From assembly GCA_934096705.1 (NCBI GenBank), contig CAKOMR010000004.1:42404-106403 (forward strand): a stretch of DNA of 64,000 bases. The letters are read 5' to 3'. Position 1 is the first letter of the stretch; each line of letters opens with the position of its first letter. The stretch is from an uncultured Bacilli bacterium. Its GTDB lineage: Bacteria > Bacillota_I > Bacilli_A > RF39 > UBA660. Below are positions 62,907 through 64,000 of this stretch, one piece after another. The notes under the pieces are model-generated. The model was not told the origin of the DNA and ran no database searches. It saw only the letters and a list, made by a program, of their open reading frames with translations. The translations under genes and the position numbers were made by a program.

Positions 62907-64000
62907 TTATTCTACTACAAATGGATTTGTATAAGAGCCATCACCTGTATATTCGGTGCCAGGCTTCAAGGAAACGGCCGGACGCGCGCCCCCCGCATTG
63001 TAGACGCCGACGTTGATGTAGTCCACGCGACCCGCGGTGCCCACGTTCCTGCCGACGGCGCCGTTGCTGTCGAAGTAGTAAGGGGAAGCAAGCCAGTATA
63101 TATTACCAGTCTTCAAATAATATGAACTATAACTGGCACCTCTATATGCTAGATATACCTCCGGTGCGGACAATAACCCGACTGGATAATTAAGTCTTGC
63201 TTTACTATTACTCATACTGAATCTATCTGTTTCATTTGTACATGCTAAACTATAATTGGTATTATAATTTTTAAAATGTAAATAGGTTGTTGTACTTCCT
63301 CCATTTGGATTCCATCCATTTGCTGATTGGTTATACATTGTCCTGTCATTACAAAATATCGTGTCTTCAAGTTTATCTGTATAACTTGTCATATTGTCTT
63401 TATACCATGAATCTATATATGTTTTTATTGTACTATCTTTTTTATTTACATCATCTGCATATAACATTTCATTTAATGCATCGTCTACCGATTTACCATC
63501 TCTAAGTGTTATATAATATGCAGTACTCGAATCTGTATAATATACATAATAAAGTGATGTACATGTTGTTCCTGTAGTAAAGCATGTATAATGATTACTA
63601 TTGATTGTATTATAGCCACTTGACCAAGTTACTATTGTTTTTGTATCACTTAAAGTATATGTTCCATTATACGTAAATGTATTTCCAAATACTATATTTG
63701 ATTGTGATGACATACTCTTCCTTGAATATGTATAAACTGTATTATACATATATCCCACATATGCTGGTGAAGTGTAAGTACTATTAAATGCTTTTGTACT
63801 TGCTAGTTGTGAAGCTGTGCCACTGTTATTACATGAACCATCAGTCTGTACTCCATTATATACCATTTTAACCCCACCAGTTTCAGTCGTTCTTACTATC
63901 TTCCAACAAAAGTCTGCAAAAAGAACATTGTTATCTTCTACTGCTCCATTAAAATAATAAATATTATTATCATATGTATTTGGATCTCCTTCTGATGATG
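62907..64000 (-). CDS. Surface protein with hypervariable C-terminal domain (5' end beyond window)
   Basis: The frame is open at the right edge, so the N-terminus is missing. An internal ATG at 63866 is not the start, because upstream codons read NIYYFNGAVEDNNVLFADFCWKIVR, matching YYFRGAVDNNWVKFANFYWRIVR in the protein at 18.8-20.2 kb. A Ser/Thr/Tyr-rich region and Cys-containing segments follow. The last part is YYLKTGNIYWLASPYYF, a variable stretch, then GARPAVSLKPGTEYTGDGSY. The end is DUF6273-like and consistent with a C-type-lectin/formylglycine-enzyme-like display domain. About 360 residues are visible. Likely a cell-surface receptor whose tip is diversified. Confidence 0.8.
   Translation of the reverse strand, partial: SSEGDPNTYDNNIYYFNGAVEDNNVLFADFCWKIVRTTETGGVKMVYNGVQTDGSCNNSGTASQLASTKAFNSTYTSPAYVGYMYNTVYTYSRKSMSSQSNIVFGNTFTYNGTYTLSDTKTIVTWSSGYNTINSNHYTCFTTGTTCTSLYYVYYTDSSTAYYITLRDGKSVDDALNEMLYADDVNKKDSTIKTYIDSWYKDNMTSYTDKLEDTIFCNDRTMYNQSANGWNPNGGSTTTYLHFKNYNTNYSLACTNETDRFSMSNSKARLNYPVGLLSAPEVYLAYRGASYSSYYLKTGNIYWLASPYYFDSNGAVGRNVGTAGRVDYINVGVYNAGGARPAVSLKPGTEYTGDGSYTNPFVVE
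62955..63098 (-). other. GC-rich variable region (candidate DGR target VR)
   Basis: Counting by hand, 70 of 100 bases at 62971-63070 are G or C, against 24 of 100 at 63201-63300 in the same gene. On the coding strand, 23 of 32 successive codons from TAC TAC TTC to the GCG before CGT end in C (TAC, TTC, GAC, AGC, AAC, GGC, GTC, ATC). This is the outcome expected when AAC codons of a template are randomised at A. A GC-rich invariant tail encodes GARPAVSLK, in the place of the homing-initiation site. No template copy or reverse transcriptase is in the window. Confidence 0.7.

Noticed and set aside
63001..63080. GC-rich patch as contamination or assembly chimaera
   Set aside because: The reading frame continues without break on both sides and the encoded residues fit the domain (WLASP...RPAVSL), so a chimaera is unlikely, although read mapping would settle it.
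1..64000. CRISPR arrays, rRNA genes, insertion sequences and replication origins
   Set aside because: I saw no regularly spaced repeats, rRNA, DDE transposase genes or DnaA-box clusters.

Overview
The window is very AT-rich, densely coding DNA from a low-GC Firmicute. The rimM-trmD, nusB-xseA-xseB and dnaG-rpoD-trmK groupings, spoIVB, a SipW-type signal peptidase, type IV-like pilus parts, and surface proteins with NPNTG or Lys-rich tails point to an uncultured gut Bacilli lineage (RF39/Erysipelotrichales-like). That placement is an inference from gene content. TGG is used for Trp and TGA ends a gene (sipW-like), so the standard code fits.

Layout. 0-9.4 kb: ddl-murF, a hydrolase, lon, an AAA ATPase, der, a prepilin, engB. 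9.4-18.7 kb: ffh, a surface-protein gene broken by one stop codon, spoIVB, xseB-xseA-nusB, two unknown coiled-coil proteins, trmD-rimM, a TrmH methyltransferase, a YgjP-like peptidase. 18.8-28 kb: a surface protein, mscL, tRNA-Gln(CTG), priA, sipW-like, MYG1-like, tsaC/sua5, a transglutaminase-like protein. 28-37.6 kb: ftsW, a MacB-like ABC protein, mraY and a penicillin-binding protein gene split in two by a 2.95 kb serine-recombinase element carrying a Fic-like gene. 37.6-47.5 kb: YitT, DUF1015, CPBP protease, an ABC exporter, and a PAP2/glycosyltransferase/phosphodiester-glycosidase envelope group. 47.5-54 kb: prepilin peptidase and PilC/GspF, trmK-rpoD-dnaG. 54-64 kb: a sortase-like protein with a surface protein, a phosphohexomutase, small surface proteins, recD2-mtaB, and a surface protein cut by the window edge.

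Two things stand out. First, the division-type PBP is interrupted exactly inside its active-site STFK motif. The 8-bp core TTTTAAAA is present at both junctions, and joining the halves there restores STFKIITLASS in frame. The element ends are inverted copies of a CCTACCAT-containing arm. This is the architecture of a precisely excisable gene-interrupting element, comparable to the sigK skin element. Second, the 3' end of the edge gene at 62.9-63.1 kb contains a patch with 70 G/C in 100 bases, against 24 in 100 in the same gene next door. It is made mostly of NNC codons and ends in a GC-rich RPAVSL tail. This is what the variable region of a diversity-generating retroelement target looks like, although no reverse transcriptase is in the window.

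The housekeeping genes form a coherent set for peptidoglycan synthesis (Ddl, MurF, MraY, FtsW, PBP), GTPase-assisted ribosome assembly and SRP (Der, EngB, RimM, Ffh), tRNA modification (TrmD, TrmK, TsaC, MtaB) and replication/repair (DnaG, PriA, RecD2, XseAB).
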